The notes under the pieces were generated by a model. The model had not been told where the DNA came from, made no database searches, and saw only the letters and a list, made by a program, of their open reading frames with translations. From positions 10,343,430 through 10,407,429 of the forward strand of contig CM039141.1 of NCBI GenBank assembly GCA_022036555.1: a stretch of DNA of 64,000 bases, given 5' to 3'. This DNA comes from Microstegium vimineum (taxonomy: Eukaryota; Streptophyta; Magnoliopsida; Poales; Poaceae). How positions within the stretch are numbered: position 1 is the first letter of the stretch; every line of letters starts with the position of its first letter. The translations under genes and the position numbers were made by a program. Shown here piece after piece: positions 11,452 through 22,990 of the stretch.

Positions 11452-12663
11452 GCAGTGGTCTGTGACAAAAGCCACATTTTAGTGATGTCCGGTAGCAAAT
11501 TCTCCCATAATACAACCAACCCTTCCTTATAACCTTCTTTTAGCTCATTCATATAATGGTTTGTTGTTTACTATGAATATATGACTCACTTATCTCTCTC
11601 ACAAGTTTTCTTAGTTACTGTGTCTGGGTTGGCTGTAAGTTTATAACCCATCTCTTCTCTTTCTTCTCTACCTCAACATTCAGCCTTCTTACCGCCAACA
11701 ATAATACTTGATCTTAAAAAATACGTATGCAGAGAAAAGATGGAAGCGAAGAGAGTTTCACACCACACCTCGTAGGCTCCTATAGCTAGGCTGCTGCTAC
11801 TGTCCTACCAGCTTGGCCTACGCTCTATAGATCCCAACTAATCCTTCAGACTTTTTTCCATCGTACGTGTAAAAACAAGTGCCACCAGCCGGAACTAGTA
11901 GAAAGAAAAAACACAGCAACGATCGTTGAAATCCTTTGCACCCGATTCTCTCTGATTCTGACAGTGTCATCACGCAGAGATTTACAAGGGATATGGTTAG
12001 CTTGGCCCTGTCAGTAGTAGGTGTTGCCGACACTTACCAACGTAAGCTGCTCAAGTAAGCTGCTGCAGCAGCACCTGCCCGGCCTGCGATTGTTGCAAAC
12101 CACACCACACTGCAACGAACAAACCTGCCCCTGCCACAAGCATATACTCTTTTCAGGTGCAAGTTGCTTGCAAGATCTTGCTGACGATACTTCTCTTTAT
12201 TTTATTTCTCTTCATCAGGGAAAAAGTATACTGTAGGGGAGAATCTTGCAGGTGACAGGATAACAGAGAAGCTAGCCATAGATCACTCAACACCTGGAGA
12301 AATGCATTAGAAAAAAAAGGAGAAAGAATACCTTAGTCTATCCCTGCGGGCATTATTGTGTGTTGTCATGGAATATTCGGTTAATTAAAACCAAGTCAAG
12401 GTCTGTGCCCATCACACATCCATTGCTGGGTCTTGCGTTCTGGATCGATCCATGACGATGCTATCTATCCGAACCACTCCATCATATCATGCACTGCAGC
12501 ATGCATGCATGTTCATCTCCATTCCAATGATAAACTGTTGCAGGGAACTTGTGGATTAGCGTGCAGTTTGCATAATCTCGGTCACATGATACCCTCATGT
12601 GGCGCTAGCTTGGTACAGCCCATATATATGCATTATGTTTCTTTCTTCCGTAAAAAAGAAGTA
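11452..12663. other. Intergenic DNA, no gene seen
   Basis: AT-rich to neutral DNA without a supported open frame, ending at a Stowaway element. Confidence 0.3.
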
Positions 12664-12895
12664 CTCCCTCCGTTCCAAATTATAAGACGTTCTAAAAATT
12701 TTGGAGAGTCAAACTATCTTAACTTTGACTAAAAATATATGCCAATATAATAACATTTATAACGGCAACTAAGTTTTATTAGATTCGTTATCAATTATAT
12801 TTTCATAACACGTCTATTTAATATCATAAATATTTATAGTTTTTTCTAGACTCTCCAAGATTCTTGGAAAGTCTTATAATTTGGAACGGAGGGAG
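12664..12895. mobile_element. Stowaway MITE
   Basis: A 232-bp element with near-perfect ends CTCCCTCCGTTCCAAATTAT and, reversed, CTCCCTCCGTTCCAAATTAT. TA duplications lie at 12662-12663 and 12896-12897. The near-identical arms suggest it is younger than the other Stowaway copies here. Confidence 0.92.
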
Positions 12896-13589
12896 TAGTA
12901 TTCTTTAAGGCTAACTCTGGGAATATTAATAATTGATCGACAACACATGCGTGCTGTGTGCTGTGCTGCACGTTCGTACCAGGAAAACACCCTGAATTCT
13001 GAATGATGAAGAATTATGATTCAGTTAGTTTATGCATTTTCTTTTGTTCAATTAGGTAATGTCCTGTTTGCATGTACAATTGTACTCTGATTGTACGTAT
13101 TATTGGCCATAAGTAGCCATGGGACAATCCAAAAGGTCTCAAACCGTAGGTCCGTAGCAGGGTGTGCGCCAGCCGTACATGCGTGAAAGCATGCATGTCG
13201 TTATACATGATTTCGGATCAGGAGTTGTTAAAATGATTAGATGGGACGAGAGACTACACCGTGCACCTCGATGCAAGGATGGGAGCATTGCGATAGATTG
13301 AGCAAGTTGCATGAATCAAATCAGAGAAGATTTGCTAGTTTTGGTCAAATTAATTAATGTAACACCTCACGTCCAAAATCTGCTTATATGACCTACCTTC
13401 GTTCGTTGAACGGGCTTACAACATACGCGTAGGCGTAGCATCTCTTTCTTACACTTTCGTCATTGCTTTGTGTAAAAAGGGTTAATCAGGAGATGGTATA
13501 TTCGGAACGACGAGGATTATAAGCTGGCCTTCACGGCCTCACCCTTCTAAACTTCTAAGGTGTTACTAAACTCACCAACTACAAGCACA
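12896..13589. other. Intergenic DNA
   Basis: AT-rich to neutral, with no recognisable gene or repeat. Confidence 0.3.
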
Positions 13590-13594
13590 CATGT

Positions 13595-13722
13595 TGTTAG
13601 AGTAATAGAAATACTACCATATTGTCTAGCCATAAGAGTTGTTAGTCCTATTTACCCTATATAATCAGCTCATGAGGCCCAATGCAAAATATCTAATATT
13701 CCACCAATTATATTATCTTTCA
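13595..13722 (+). repeat. 5' LTR of the small LTR element
   Basis: 128 bp, TG...CA ends, followed directly by the PBS-like TGGTATC at 13723. The pair lies at 15275-15404. Confidence 0.85.
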
Positions 13723-13740
13723 TGGTATCTTTCGCCTAGG
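13723..13740 (+). promoter_or_regulatory. Primer-binding site (initiator tRNA-Met type)
   Basis: TGGTATC directly after the LTR end is the usual start of the tRNA-Met PBS in plant copia-type elements. The bases after it (TTTCGCC) depart from the canonical AGAGC, so the site looks decayed. Confidence 0.55.
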
Positions 13741-13897
13741 TTTATATCCTAACCCTAGCCGCCGTCGCTTCCGCCGCGCGCCCCCGGGGAGGGATCGATC
13801 TCCGCCGGGAGCAGCGCCGTTGTTTAGGCGCCCGATCCTATTGATCCGGCTGCCATTATCGTCGTCACGCAGCAGATCGGGATCTTCCCTCGACGTC

Positions 13898-14005
13898 GGG
13901 CCGCCGCCGCCTTGTCCCCGGACTCGTCGTCGGGCCGCCGCCGCCTCGTCCCCGGACTCGTCGTTGGGCCGCCGCCGCCACGTCCCCGGACTCGTCGTGA
14001 GGCTG
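13898..14005 (+). repeat. 34-bp GC-rich tandem repeat, about three copies
   Basis: Three consecutive diverged units, each containing GGGCCGCCGCCGCC and CCCCGGACTCGTCGT. The unit length is not a multiple of three, so the reading frame changes from unit to unit. This argues against coding selection. Confidence 0.7.
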
Positions 14006-15263
14006 TCGTCGTCAACACCTTCTTGATCTTCGTCGCGTGGAGGCAGATGCATCTCGCCCCGTCCCGTACCGCCGTGGTGGCGGCCAAGCCCAGCAACACG
14101 CCTCGATCATGGGCCGCCATTGAGGCAGTCATATCCAACATGTTGTTGTTATCGGGCGGATCCACCAATCTCCACCACGTGGAACCAATCTGCGTCGACG
14201 TCTTTGACCCTGCGCATCCACGAAACGTCGTGCGCCCCGCACGGTCCGATCGAGGCTGGGTACACCCGATCCACTGCTGTTGTATCTTTTTGGTTTGCCC
14301 GATCACTAATCGGGATTGAGTCGCTCATCGCCCGTCGACCTCGCATGTACTACTCCGGCATCGCGCCGAGTCGTACATGCATCTTCTCCGAGCAACGAGG
14401 CTGCATGCTTGCTGTTGTGTCGCCTCATTGGGCCGCAACATCTCCGCCCGTGTGTCCGCTTCGCCGTTGCATCTACATCGCCGTCCCCTGTGCATCGACG
14501 TATGTGTTGCGCAATCTTTGATGCGTCGTTCGTCTGCATAAGGTCTTCGTCCTGCTGATTGGGTGTTCGTCATCGAGCTACCACTACCAGCGTCGTCGCA
14601 GAGCCCTGCTCGCCGGCCACCCCTCGCGTCGTCGTTGAGCCATGCTCGCCGACGTGTTCTCTACCGTATTGCTCCTTCTTCGTCCAGCACAACCACGTCA
14701 CGTTACCGTGGTTGGGGCCTCTCCCTTGTACGTCCGGTATTGGCAACATCGACGCGTGCTTTCGTCCCCGACGCGCTGTTGGGTCTGCTAAATCCAGCCA
14801 GCGCATCGGCGCACAGGTGGCTTGACTGCATCGACTTCGGCATCGACCCTCTCGTTCCCACCCCGTCTGCCTCGATTTCATCGTCGCCTTTCGTCTACAT
14901 CTTCGACGGCCCTGACTGCGTCGACTTCGGCATCGCCTCCTTCCACGACGAATGCCTCGACGCGTCTCCGTCATCACCATGGCGCCCCTTGCGCCTACGC
15001 CTGCAGCTCCATCGACACGGCAACCAGACCACAACTACGTCGACCTCGGCAATCTTCAGCACGACTTCTTCGACCACATCTATTGTGCCCTCACGCTCGG
15101 CTACCTCGACATCGGCACAAAGGGCTACCGCCTTGCATGAGGACTCATCGGCTTCTTCTCCGGCCACAGCATACGCGACACATCAACTGTTATGACTGCG
15201 GGGGATGTTAGCTTGTCAGTTTTTTCTCCAGTCTCACCGTTTGTAACGCTCCCGCTATGACTA

Positions 15264-15274
15264 CGGGGGGGGGG
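15264..15274 (+). promoter_or_regulatory. Polypurine tract of the small LTR element
   Basis: A run of ten or more G ends exactly at the first base of the 3' LTR. This is the expected position of the plus-strand primer. Confidence 0.7.
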
Positions 15275-15404
15275 TGTTAGAGTAATAGGAATAGTACCAT
15301 ATTATCTAACCACAAGAGTTGTTAGTCCTATGTACCCTATATAATCAGCCCATGAGGCCCAATGCAAAATATCTAATATTCCACCAATTATATATTATCA
15401 TCCA
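15275..15404 (+). repeat. 3' LTR of the small LTR element
   Basis: 130 bp, highly similar to 13595-13722, followed by the CATGT duplication. Confidence 0.85.
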
Positions 15405-15591
15405 CATGTGTCATTTATGTCACATGGCACATTTCACGACTATTATAAGCTACTATAGGCTAGCTAGGGTGTACTAGTTTTGAGTATGGAAGGGAATATA
15501 TTAGACCAATATTCATACTTGTGTATTATTGTGTGACTTTATCCACGCCTAATCGTATCTTAATTTTCTAGCTTTCTGTTCCTATTTGTTC

Positions 15592-17690
15592 TTTTTTCTC
15601 GAATACGTAAAAGATTTGCGTATCATTGTATTAAGAAGAAGAGTTTACAACGTACTTGTATCAAGAGCCACAGGAGGTCAACCTAAAACAACCATAGCTG
15701 GACCATCCTACCAAGAGACATCAAGATTCGATATTACATTAAAAGAAACGACAAATAGTGACACAACGGAGCGACCTAGGAGGTGTCCTTGCGTCTTCGC
15801 GACTGTCTGGGCCGAACTGCCGGGAAGAGGTCGTCAAGCGCTTCGGCCTCAGACGCAGTTATGTCACCGCCGCCAAAGAGCTCGTCGAAAGCCTCCAACT
15901 CCAACGCAGATGGCGCTGCCGGACCCTTGGTAAAGCCCATGCGCTGCATGATGAGCACCTCACCTCGCTTGGAAGCAGGTACACGAGAGAGGGGCTGAGA
16001 CGCCAACCGCCTGCTCCGCCACGGAAGCACTGGCTTGGCAGGGGGGCTGCTTTGGAGGCTCACTGATCAGTGGGGAGTCCCTCTTACGCGTCACATTGTT
16101 GATGAAGCTATCAAGGCGACGTTTGGCGGAGTCGTCGTCGTCCTCCTCGTCGTCCATGTCCTCAGCCCAGTGAATGGGGCGTGGAGGTGGCGTCTGGACT
16201 AACACCGGGTCCTCATCCTCCACCTGCAGTGTCATCACTGGCGAGGCCTCAACTTGTTGGGAGGCCGTCGTCGGTGACGACGGGTGCTCAAGAGAGGGCA
16301 CCGCGAAAAACTGACTCCTCCCGAGCGAGGCTGCGAATTCCTCCAACATCGGGTCCTCTGTGACGTCATGACCATGCGTGGCGTCCGAGTACAATACCAA
16401 CATCAACGGGTCAGGCTAGATAAACATTGTCACACATGAAGGCTCACCATGCTCCGACTGAGCTTCGACAGCGGAGGTCGGTGTTGTCAGGGCGACCTCT
16501 GTCGACCGCCTGCGACGCCTCCTCCTTCAACACCGCCTCCGCCTTCGGTGTTGGCGACCACCGATGGCAAAAATGGCGCTGCTCAACTTGACCCCGCCAG
16601 AGTCTTGCGAGCCATCATGATGCGTCGGCCCAACAGGGCAGGAATTTTGGGTGCCACGGATAGGGGGTTGTTGTGGCTAGTAACCCAAGGCTCATGCATT
16701 GCCCGAGCTCCGAGAGCCCAAGCGCCTTGGTTGCTTGCAGTCACGTGCAAGGTGTCGAAGTCCCCTGCACCGCAGACAGCGTTGGGGCAGCTTGCAAGTT
16801 GCCACCCGATGCGCGGAGGAGGAGCAATTGAGGCACTTGCCGAGAAGGCATGTCGGGATGCGCCTCCACGGTCGACGACTCGCTGGCTGGCCCCCTCGTG
16901 GCCCAGCCGAAGCAGCCGCAGGTCGCGTCTCTTGTCGGTGGAGGATCTCCCGCCACCCGTCGATGTTGGGGCGGAGACCCGTCCGCGACGTCCGGTGCGT
17001 TGGCGTGCCGGGATGCGGCCCTCCGGTGCCCGAGCCGGCATGCCGTACAACAGCTGCGGCCGCGGCCGACTGCGCTTCTCCCGTCTTCGGCCAGCACCTT
17101 GGCGGCCCACCACCGCACCACCCTCGGCTGGACGAGTCGTGGCGCGCAGCGGGGACGCAGCTACCGACTTCGTCGGGCGATGAACCGCGTCGAGGTAGGT
17201 TCTGGGACTGTCGCTGTTGGCAAATCCAGGGGCCGACGTTGACGCGGAAGGGGAAGCCACGTCGAAGGGGCGCGATGTCGTGGACGTCGAGGGCAGGGAA
17301 GCCGCGGTGGCGGGATCCGGCGTCACTGGCGGCGAGGTCGGAGCAGGGGCCGTCGACGGCAGGGGCGCGAAGGGCCGCGGAGGCGCCCCAACGCCGGATC
17401 CCGGAGCAGAGGCGTCGGACCCCGCGACGACAGCCACAGAGCTACTGTTGGTGGTGGCGGCGGCGCCCGGAGCTTCCGGCGGGCTCCTACTGGCGGATCT
17501 CGTCAGGGCGCCGGGGCTGGGGAGGGGATGGGAACGGGAAGGCAGCGGCTCGCGGTGGGGAGGAGGAGGGGGTGGGGAGAGGGAGCTGGAGGCGGGCACC
17601 GGCGCCCTCCCCGGTGCCGACGCCGGAGATGGGGGTGGCGGCGGCGCCGCCACCTAGGGTTGCGGTTGGGTGCGGCTGGTCCTCCGAGAT
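15592..17690 (-). mobile_element. Non-autonomous LINE (ORF1 present, no ORF2)
   Basis: On the minus strand a GC-rich ORF1 begins near 17653 and the element ends at 15592 in CGTATTCGAG plus an A-run, the standard 3' terminus of grass L1-type LINEs (the second copy is at 4.07 kb). ORF1 zinc knuckles lie at 16728-16840. Only about 1 kb separates them from the 3' end, too little for an endonuclease/RT ORF2, and none is present. Flanking duplications were not found; the 5' boundary near 17690 is estimated from the drop in GC content. Confidence 0.7.
15776..17653 (-). pseudogene. LINE ORF1 (gag-like, two CCHC zinc knuckles), frameshifted
   Basis: The minus-strand frame opens at an ATG near 17653 with a long Pro/Ser/Ala-rich N-terminus containing SPRTYLDAV. 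In a shifted frame two perfect CX2CX4HX4C knuckles follow, CLNCSSSAHRVATC and CLRCRGLRHLARDC (about 16840-16728). They would bind the element RNA during target-primed reverse transcription. A further frame carries an acidic segment (EDMDDEEDDDDSAKRRLDSF) and the tail ends AFDELFGGGDITASEAEAL then LFP. At least two frame changes separate these parts, so no intact protein can be made. Long plus-strand open frames over the same interval are antisense GC artefacts. Confidence 0.75.
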
Positions 17691-20619
17691 TTAGTTGATT
17701 TCGCCAAAAAATATATAGAAATCAAAATAAAACGTAGATTTTTCGCGGTCCATTTTGTTTTCCCGTTGTTATCCCTATCTATTTGAGAGAGAGGTTTCAC
17801 GTTGGAGGCCGCGGGTACAACATCGCAGCATGGCCTAGGCACGTAGTGACGTAGGAGTAAGTACGGGCCGGTCCCTTCCAAGTGGGGACGGGGAGTCGAC
17901 GGCAAGTGGCAAGTCTCGCAAGTACTGTAGGTGGTGGATAAGGAGGAGGCGACAGCGGGCCGGGCAGGCAGGCAGCTGCCAGCAAAGTGGAGCACGTACG
18001 CGCGCACACAGCGGAGCGGAGCAGAGCAGAGCAGGCACCCCACGTGCGTGTGGCGGAGAGGCCGGCGTGGCGTGCCGGCCACAGCCACAGCCACAGCCAC
18101 AACCACAGCGTAGTAGTACGTGCACTCCTCTGCACTGCAGACCTGCATGCATATGCAGACCCGCGAGCGAGGTCGCCTGCACTGCACTGCATCTGCATCT
18201 GCATGCTTCGTCAGAGAGCAACCCCCGCGCGCCAAGGCGCCAAACGCACACAGCAAAGATTGTCAGTGGTGACGGTGCGGTGTGGCTTTGTAGTGTGGGT
18301 CCATTCGTCAGACTCGAGATTGGAATTTCCGGAGAATGTTTTGAACATGGCATAAGCAGTTGCAGTTATACGTAGTAGTAGGTTTTCGATCAGTACAGAA
18401 ATACTCCGTATATTCCAAAATGGATTCATCCATCTAGACTTAAATAAACGAGTACGTATATAGTATTATATAATAACGCATGCAAGCTGAGGTCCAGACT
18501 TTTTAAATAGTACAGTACGACGTCCAGGCCGCCGGTGGCACATGACGTGCTGCGGCCGTGGGCGGGCGGGTGCGGGGTGCCCGTCGCCATGCATCGCCGG
18601 CCAGCCGGTCGGCAGGCTAGCTACTCCTGCGTGGCTCGCTTCACCCATCGACCGACCGCGGCCCACTGCCCCGATGACGATAGATTCCGGTCCCCGCCCA
18701 GCAATGCAAGCGACCGAGAGAGCGCGCACTAGCTAGCTAGCTCGGCAGGACATGCATGGTGATCGAGCATAGCATGAAGCATGTGCCCGGCCGGCCACTA
18801 ATATAACGCTTTCGTTCTCGATCGTTTGGTACGTACGCTGGCGATGTAGTATGTATCTCGACGGGTGCCATGCATCAATCGCCCGGCCGGTCTCTGCTGC
18901 TGGATCGTACGTACGTCCCCATCATCCGATCCGGCGCGGCGAGAGCATGCATGCATGTCAAGCAGGCAGCTAGTAGCGTCGCTATGCTACTGCTGCCCCT
19001 GCTAGCAGGTATAGCCTGCGTGTGTAGTAACGTGCAGTGTCGTCTTTGCGAGGCCGGCGAGAGGAGTGCTAGCTGCAAGATCGAGGCCGGCCGGCCAGGC
19101 TCCCCCGGCCCGGCCCGGCCCAGAGCGGGACAGGGGAGCTGTGCGGCGTCAGCCGGCCGGCGCGCGGTACGTGTGGAATATGTACGGATATGGCAGCATG
19201 TGCGTGCTAGTGCCTGTTGTTGTCACGTACGTCACTGCTGCCCATACGCACGGAGTACGTGTACGTACACTACTTGTTCTCAAAGATTACTGATGCTTCG
19301 TTTCGTTGAGAAGAAAAACCAAAAGTACGTGTACGAAAACCAACTGTGTACGAACCAGCATATATCTGCTATCTTCGTACGTACACACGTTGCGTTGGTT
19401 TTTCTTGTGCTATACGTATATCTGCTGCTGCTCTGGCTGACCGTGAGCTGCGCGCGCGCGGAATACGTACTGCTGATTTTTCTGTCATCATGCATGCGTA
19501 TATATAGCCATTTTGTCAGAATATGGTAAAAATCTACAGTACTATGCAGCCACACGGATCCAGCTCGAATTTGATCCGGCTTCAGCTTGCGAGCAGTACG
19601 TACGTCATGGTATTTCACGCCACGCTCGGCCTAGCGAAAGAACGACGACTAGTACCTACTGTACCCCTGACTGGCCGGGACACAACTACAACACAGTTCG
19701 CATGCAACAGACCGTACGTACAAAAACGTAGCGTTCTGGGCCGGGAAACATGCATGAATGGAACAGCCATCGCGTCAAGATGGATGTGACATCAAAGTTG
19801 AGGCCAAAAACACCCCGTCTCTCTCCCCTTCACAATTCCATCGTCTGCCCATGCTGGTAGTACATCTGAGCTACTACTCCGTAGACAGCTACTACATACC
19901 AGTACAGTACGCTACCTTTGCCTCATGCATCAGGGGCCGTACGTACGTACAGTACCTACACTCGCTATATATCTGTCCCTACGATACGTGTACGTACTGT
20001 ACCGTCCCTGTTGGTTTGACACTTTGGCTTATTAACCGGACTATCAGCACTTACAATAAAAAAAGCCAAAAACAATAGAAGATGACTATTCAGCAAACGA
20101 AACGATAAGACTAGCTAACAGGGTGTACTCTACGTACACCGGAGCGAGCCGACCGCGCTACAGATGCATGCATGCCTGCCATGGCTACGTACGTACGTAT
20201 ACGTGATACGTGACAAATAACCAGTGGCCTAGCTAAACCGGCCGGCCGGCAAGCCTGATGCCTATAGCTAAGCACAGCTGGGGGAATTATTGGGCCTCAT
20301 GCTGCTTGAATTAATTTGTTGTTCATCATGTCATGTGCCCTGCGACAGTGGAGAGCAGAACATGATCATGGGTACGGTTCATCATGTGTTCTTGCAATCT
20401 TGCCTCATTATATTGCTACAGTACGTACACACTGTGTACTGCTACTGCACAGTTGAGCTAAAACTGAACCATGCATGCACACTTCAGTGTCAACACGACG
20501 TTTCATTGATGGCATTTTTATTAGCTTCTCTGATGATCTACTAGCTAGCTAGTACTATGTCATTATTTTACCCTCCAACTGCAAGATTGAGGATGCCTAA
20601 TTTTAATTTGGATTATCAC
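17691..20619. other. Intergenic DNA rich in palindromic tetramers
   Basis: Unusually dense in self-complementary runs: GTACGTAC, CATGCATG, CTAGCTAG, GGCCGGCC and CGTACGTA recur, notably at 18720-19300 and 20100-20250. There is an ACAGCC hexamer run at 18080-18104. A MITE-like block may lie at about 20010-20112. Open frames are short and unrecognisable, and no gene is called. Confidence 0.4.
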
Positions 20620-20802
20620 TAGCTAGTTAGTTAAAACGGTGGGCAATAGTGAAAGCTAGGTTGCAGATTTGGTCATGTGTACGACGCTTTCGGATTATAT
20701 TATATATACGTACATTATTATTAAGCTACCGACGACGACGCCTTCAAAGTCAAGATCGACATGATTCTTTCAAGCTGTTGTACTTAAAGCTAAGGGAGAG
20801 TA

Positions 20803-20851
<49 letters not shown>

Positions 20852-20930
20852 CGTAAACCACGCGGACAAGCTGAGGATCGCGAGATACTCCTAACGTGCC
20901 GCTCACATGCAAAACTGCAGTTGTAGCCAG
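20620..20930. repeat. Local duplication, copy A
   Basis: Shares an ordered series of blocks with 22235-22990: GTTAAAACG..GGGCAATAGTGAAA, then GATTCTTTCAAGCTGTTGTACTTAA versus its counterpart, then ACAAGCTGAGGATCG.., AACGTGC..CACATGCAAA. It contains a (TA)n tract absent from copy B and lacks the Ds-like insertion of copy B. Blocks are diverged and boundaries approximate. Confidence 0.5.
20805..20846. repeat. (TA)n microsatellite
   Basis: About 21 uninterrupted TA units. Confidence 0.95.
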
Positions 20931-22234
20931 CCACACCGTACCCGAGAGCTGACTAAAACCTTGCTTGTCATTGCTGATTTTTTTTAGAATGCAGCTAACT
21001 GCCTGCCTTTTCTCTGACATAGTTATTAGCAAGAACTGAGCCAGTCACGTGTTGATGTAGAGATGAGCCTAACATATATGGACCATACACGACTTGTACC
21101 ATGTATGGTGAGTGCGGTACGCAAGGTATCAATTGAGTCTTGTCAATCAGACTACATCTCTCCATTTTATTGGGGCAACATAGATCTCTTCGGCAATTGG
21201 ACATTGTCTCGTCCTTAGACTGATCAACAACCTGTTTGGCACACCTACATAGCTTTCCTGAGGCATGTGGGCCCAGGAGGCAGTAGCCGAGCGCTAGAGA
21301 ATATTCGAGGGGTGCGTATGTCTTATAAATGTGTAGATTTTTATTGTGTGGGAATATGGTGAAAATTTGGCCATAATTAATATGGTGAAAATACGCTCGT
21401 ACAAAGACTACCACACTCGTGAGCACTGTGAAAGCACATGTCGCAGTAGCATGAGTACGCGTCGATATGCAAAAATCCGCGCTAGGCACCCGTTGAAGAG
21501 GTGTAGATCGCCGTCGTGTGGGCTAGTGAAGGAGACTAAGATGCCAAATCCGAGTACGGTTGGCCCAAATATGCCCCGTCAGCTACCCAAGGTTGTCGAA
21601 GACGAGGGGGAAGAAGGGTTAGAGGAGGCAGAGGCACCCATGCAGGGACTCCCACGCCTGGGAGCACCGCAACAGGATGATAACGGGGATGGGGGAGCAA
21701 CATCAGCACGCGTCTGCGGCGGGTCACGGAGTTGTGCTGGGGGAGCTCGGGGAATCCCATGAGCTAGTGGTGTTGGTCGTCGCCGCACAGGCCAGGGTCA
21801 TAGATTGCAGATCCTTGCCCTAGGGGCTCAGATTTGCCCCGCTAGCCGCCCAAGGACGTCGCCAATGAAGCGGAAAAAGAGGTAGAGGACGATCGATGTG
21901 CCTCATAAGGGGTGGAAAGGATGGGTTGTGTTGGCTGCACGCCTGCACATGGATTTCTATTTTTGGGTCCATCGATTGCCACCTCTGCACGCTGGAGAGG
22001 TGGCTCGGAGGGAGGGGCGCTAGCAACGCTGATGGTCAACCCCCCTCACTTCGAGTCTCACGGGGTGGGCTTGGGGGAGCGACTCCTCTACTTCGAGGCT
22101 CTTGTTCTCATGTTGATCACTTTTTCTACCAGTTTAGTCAAATTAGACAATACTAAATTAGGAGTTAGAATAAAATTGAAGTAAACTATAATTTGGGACA
22201 AGTGAATCGGAGTAGTAATAACCACATGAAATGG
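20931..22234. other. Intergenic DNA; one GC-rich patch of unknown origin
   Basis: 21540-22110 is GC-rich with acidic or proline-rich short open frames and two loosely similar modules (CAGCTACCCAAGG.. and TAGCCGCCCAAGG..). No domain is recognisable; it could be a transposon fragment. Confidence 0.3.
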
Positions 22235-22990
22235 AGGCATGTGGATTAGTTAAAACGATGGGCAATTAGCGTTGAAAACGGACGGAAAACCCCCATTTCT
22301 ACTTCCGTTTCTATATTTCTTGACCGAACGAAATCGGAATCGGAAAAAAAAACGGAATTAAAAACGGATAGAGATATGCGGGAATACGGAAATAAATAAG
22401 GAAACAAACAAATACGGATGAAGAATCGGAAAATAAGTTAGAATAACATGACCAAATTTTTTTAAGTATACATGAACAAGAGCATAAAATAGTATACAAT
22501 ACGAAGTTATCGGTCAAATATTCACTAGCATGCTTGTGTTAACATATTAACATATATAATTTGTGATTTTTAGATCTATGAACATATAAATTTCTAGATA
22601 TGTCTCACTTGAGATTGAAAACGGGATAAAAACGGGTCAATTCCATATAAAAACGGGATTCTATGAAAACGGACGGAAAAACCTCTACGGAAACGGACGG
22701 AACAAAGTAGAAAACAGACCTGGTCGGAACGGGATTTTTTCCGTCCGTTTTCAACCCTATGGGCAATAGTGAAAAGCCATGCATGTTGGGCCGTTGAAGA
22801 TTTGCTGTGACTCTTTCGGGTTGACCAGTTTCTTCAAAGCCAAAGAGACCATGCATCATGATCCTTCTTCCGATCTATTGTACTTAAGAAAGGATTCAAC
22901 TTCTTTTTTAATGCAAATTGAGGTACAACACACGCACCAGCTGAGACGATCATAACGTGCTAATCACATGCAAATGCAACTACAGTTAGC
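22235..22990. repeat. Local duplication, copy B, interrupted by a Ds-like MITE
   Basis: Diverged counterpart of 20620-20930. The shared GGGCAATAGTGAAA block is split by the Ds-like element, and its TGGGCAAT is the duplicated target. After the element the blocks TTGTACTTAA, CAGCTGAGACGATC and AACGTGCTAATCACATGCAAA continue in the same order as copy A. Confidence 0.5.
22267..22759. mobile_element. Ds-like (hAT) MITE with 8-bp TSD
   Basis: A 493-bp element. The left end TAGCGTTGAAAACGGACGG and the reversed right end TAGGGTTGAAAACGGACGG form near-perfect 23-bp inverted repeats of the Ac/Ds type. Identical 8-bp duplications TGGGCAAT flank it (22259-22266 and 22760-22767). The interior is made of ACGGAA/CGGAAA subterminal repeats in both orientations, as expected for hAT transposase binding. 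There is no coding capacity. Confidence 0.92.

Larger units (their letters stand above)
13595..15404 (+). mobile_element. Small non-coding LTR retrotransposon (TRIM/LARD-like), both LTRs and TSD present
   Basis: Direct repeats of about 128-130 bp (13595-13722 and 15275-15404) begin TGTTAGAGTAATAG and end in CA. Identical 5-bp duplications CATGT lie at 13590-13594 and 15405-15409. A TGGTATC primer-binding-type sequence follows the 5' LTR, and a G-rich polypurine tract abuts the 3' LTR. The 1.55-kb interior is GC-rich, contains a roughly 34-bp tandem repeat, and encodes no gag, protease, integrase, RT or RNase H that I can recognise. It must therefore be mobilised in trans. The interior may be transduced host sequence, but I cannot identify a donor. 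The two LTRs differ by a handful of substitutions plus small indels, so insertion is not very recent. Confidence 0.85.

Noticed and set aside
16449..17694. Plus-strand open frames of up to 331 codons
   Set aside because: Exactly antisense to the LINE ORF1 with verified zinc knuckles; products are low-complexity Arg/Gly-rich.
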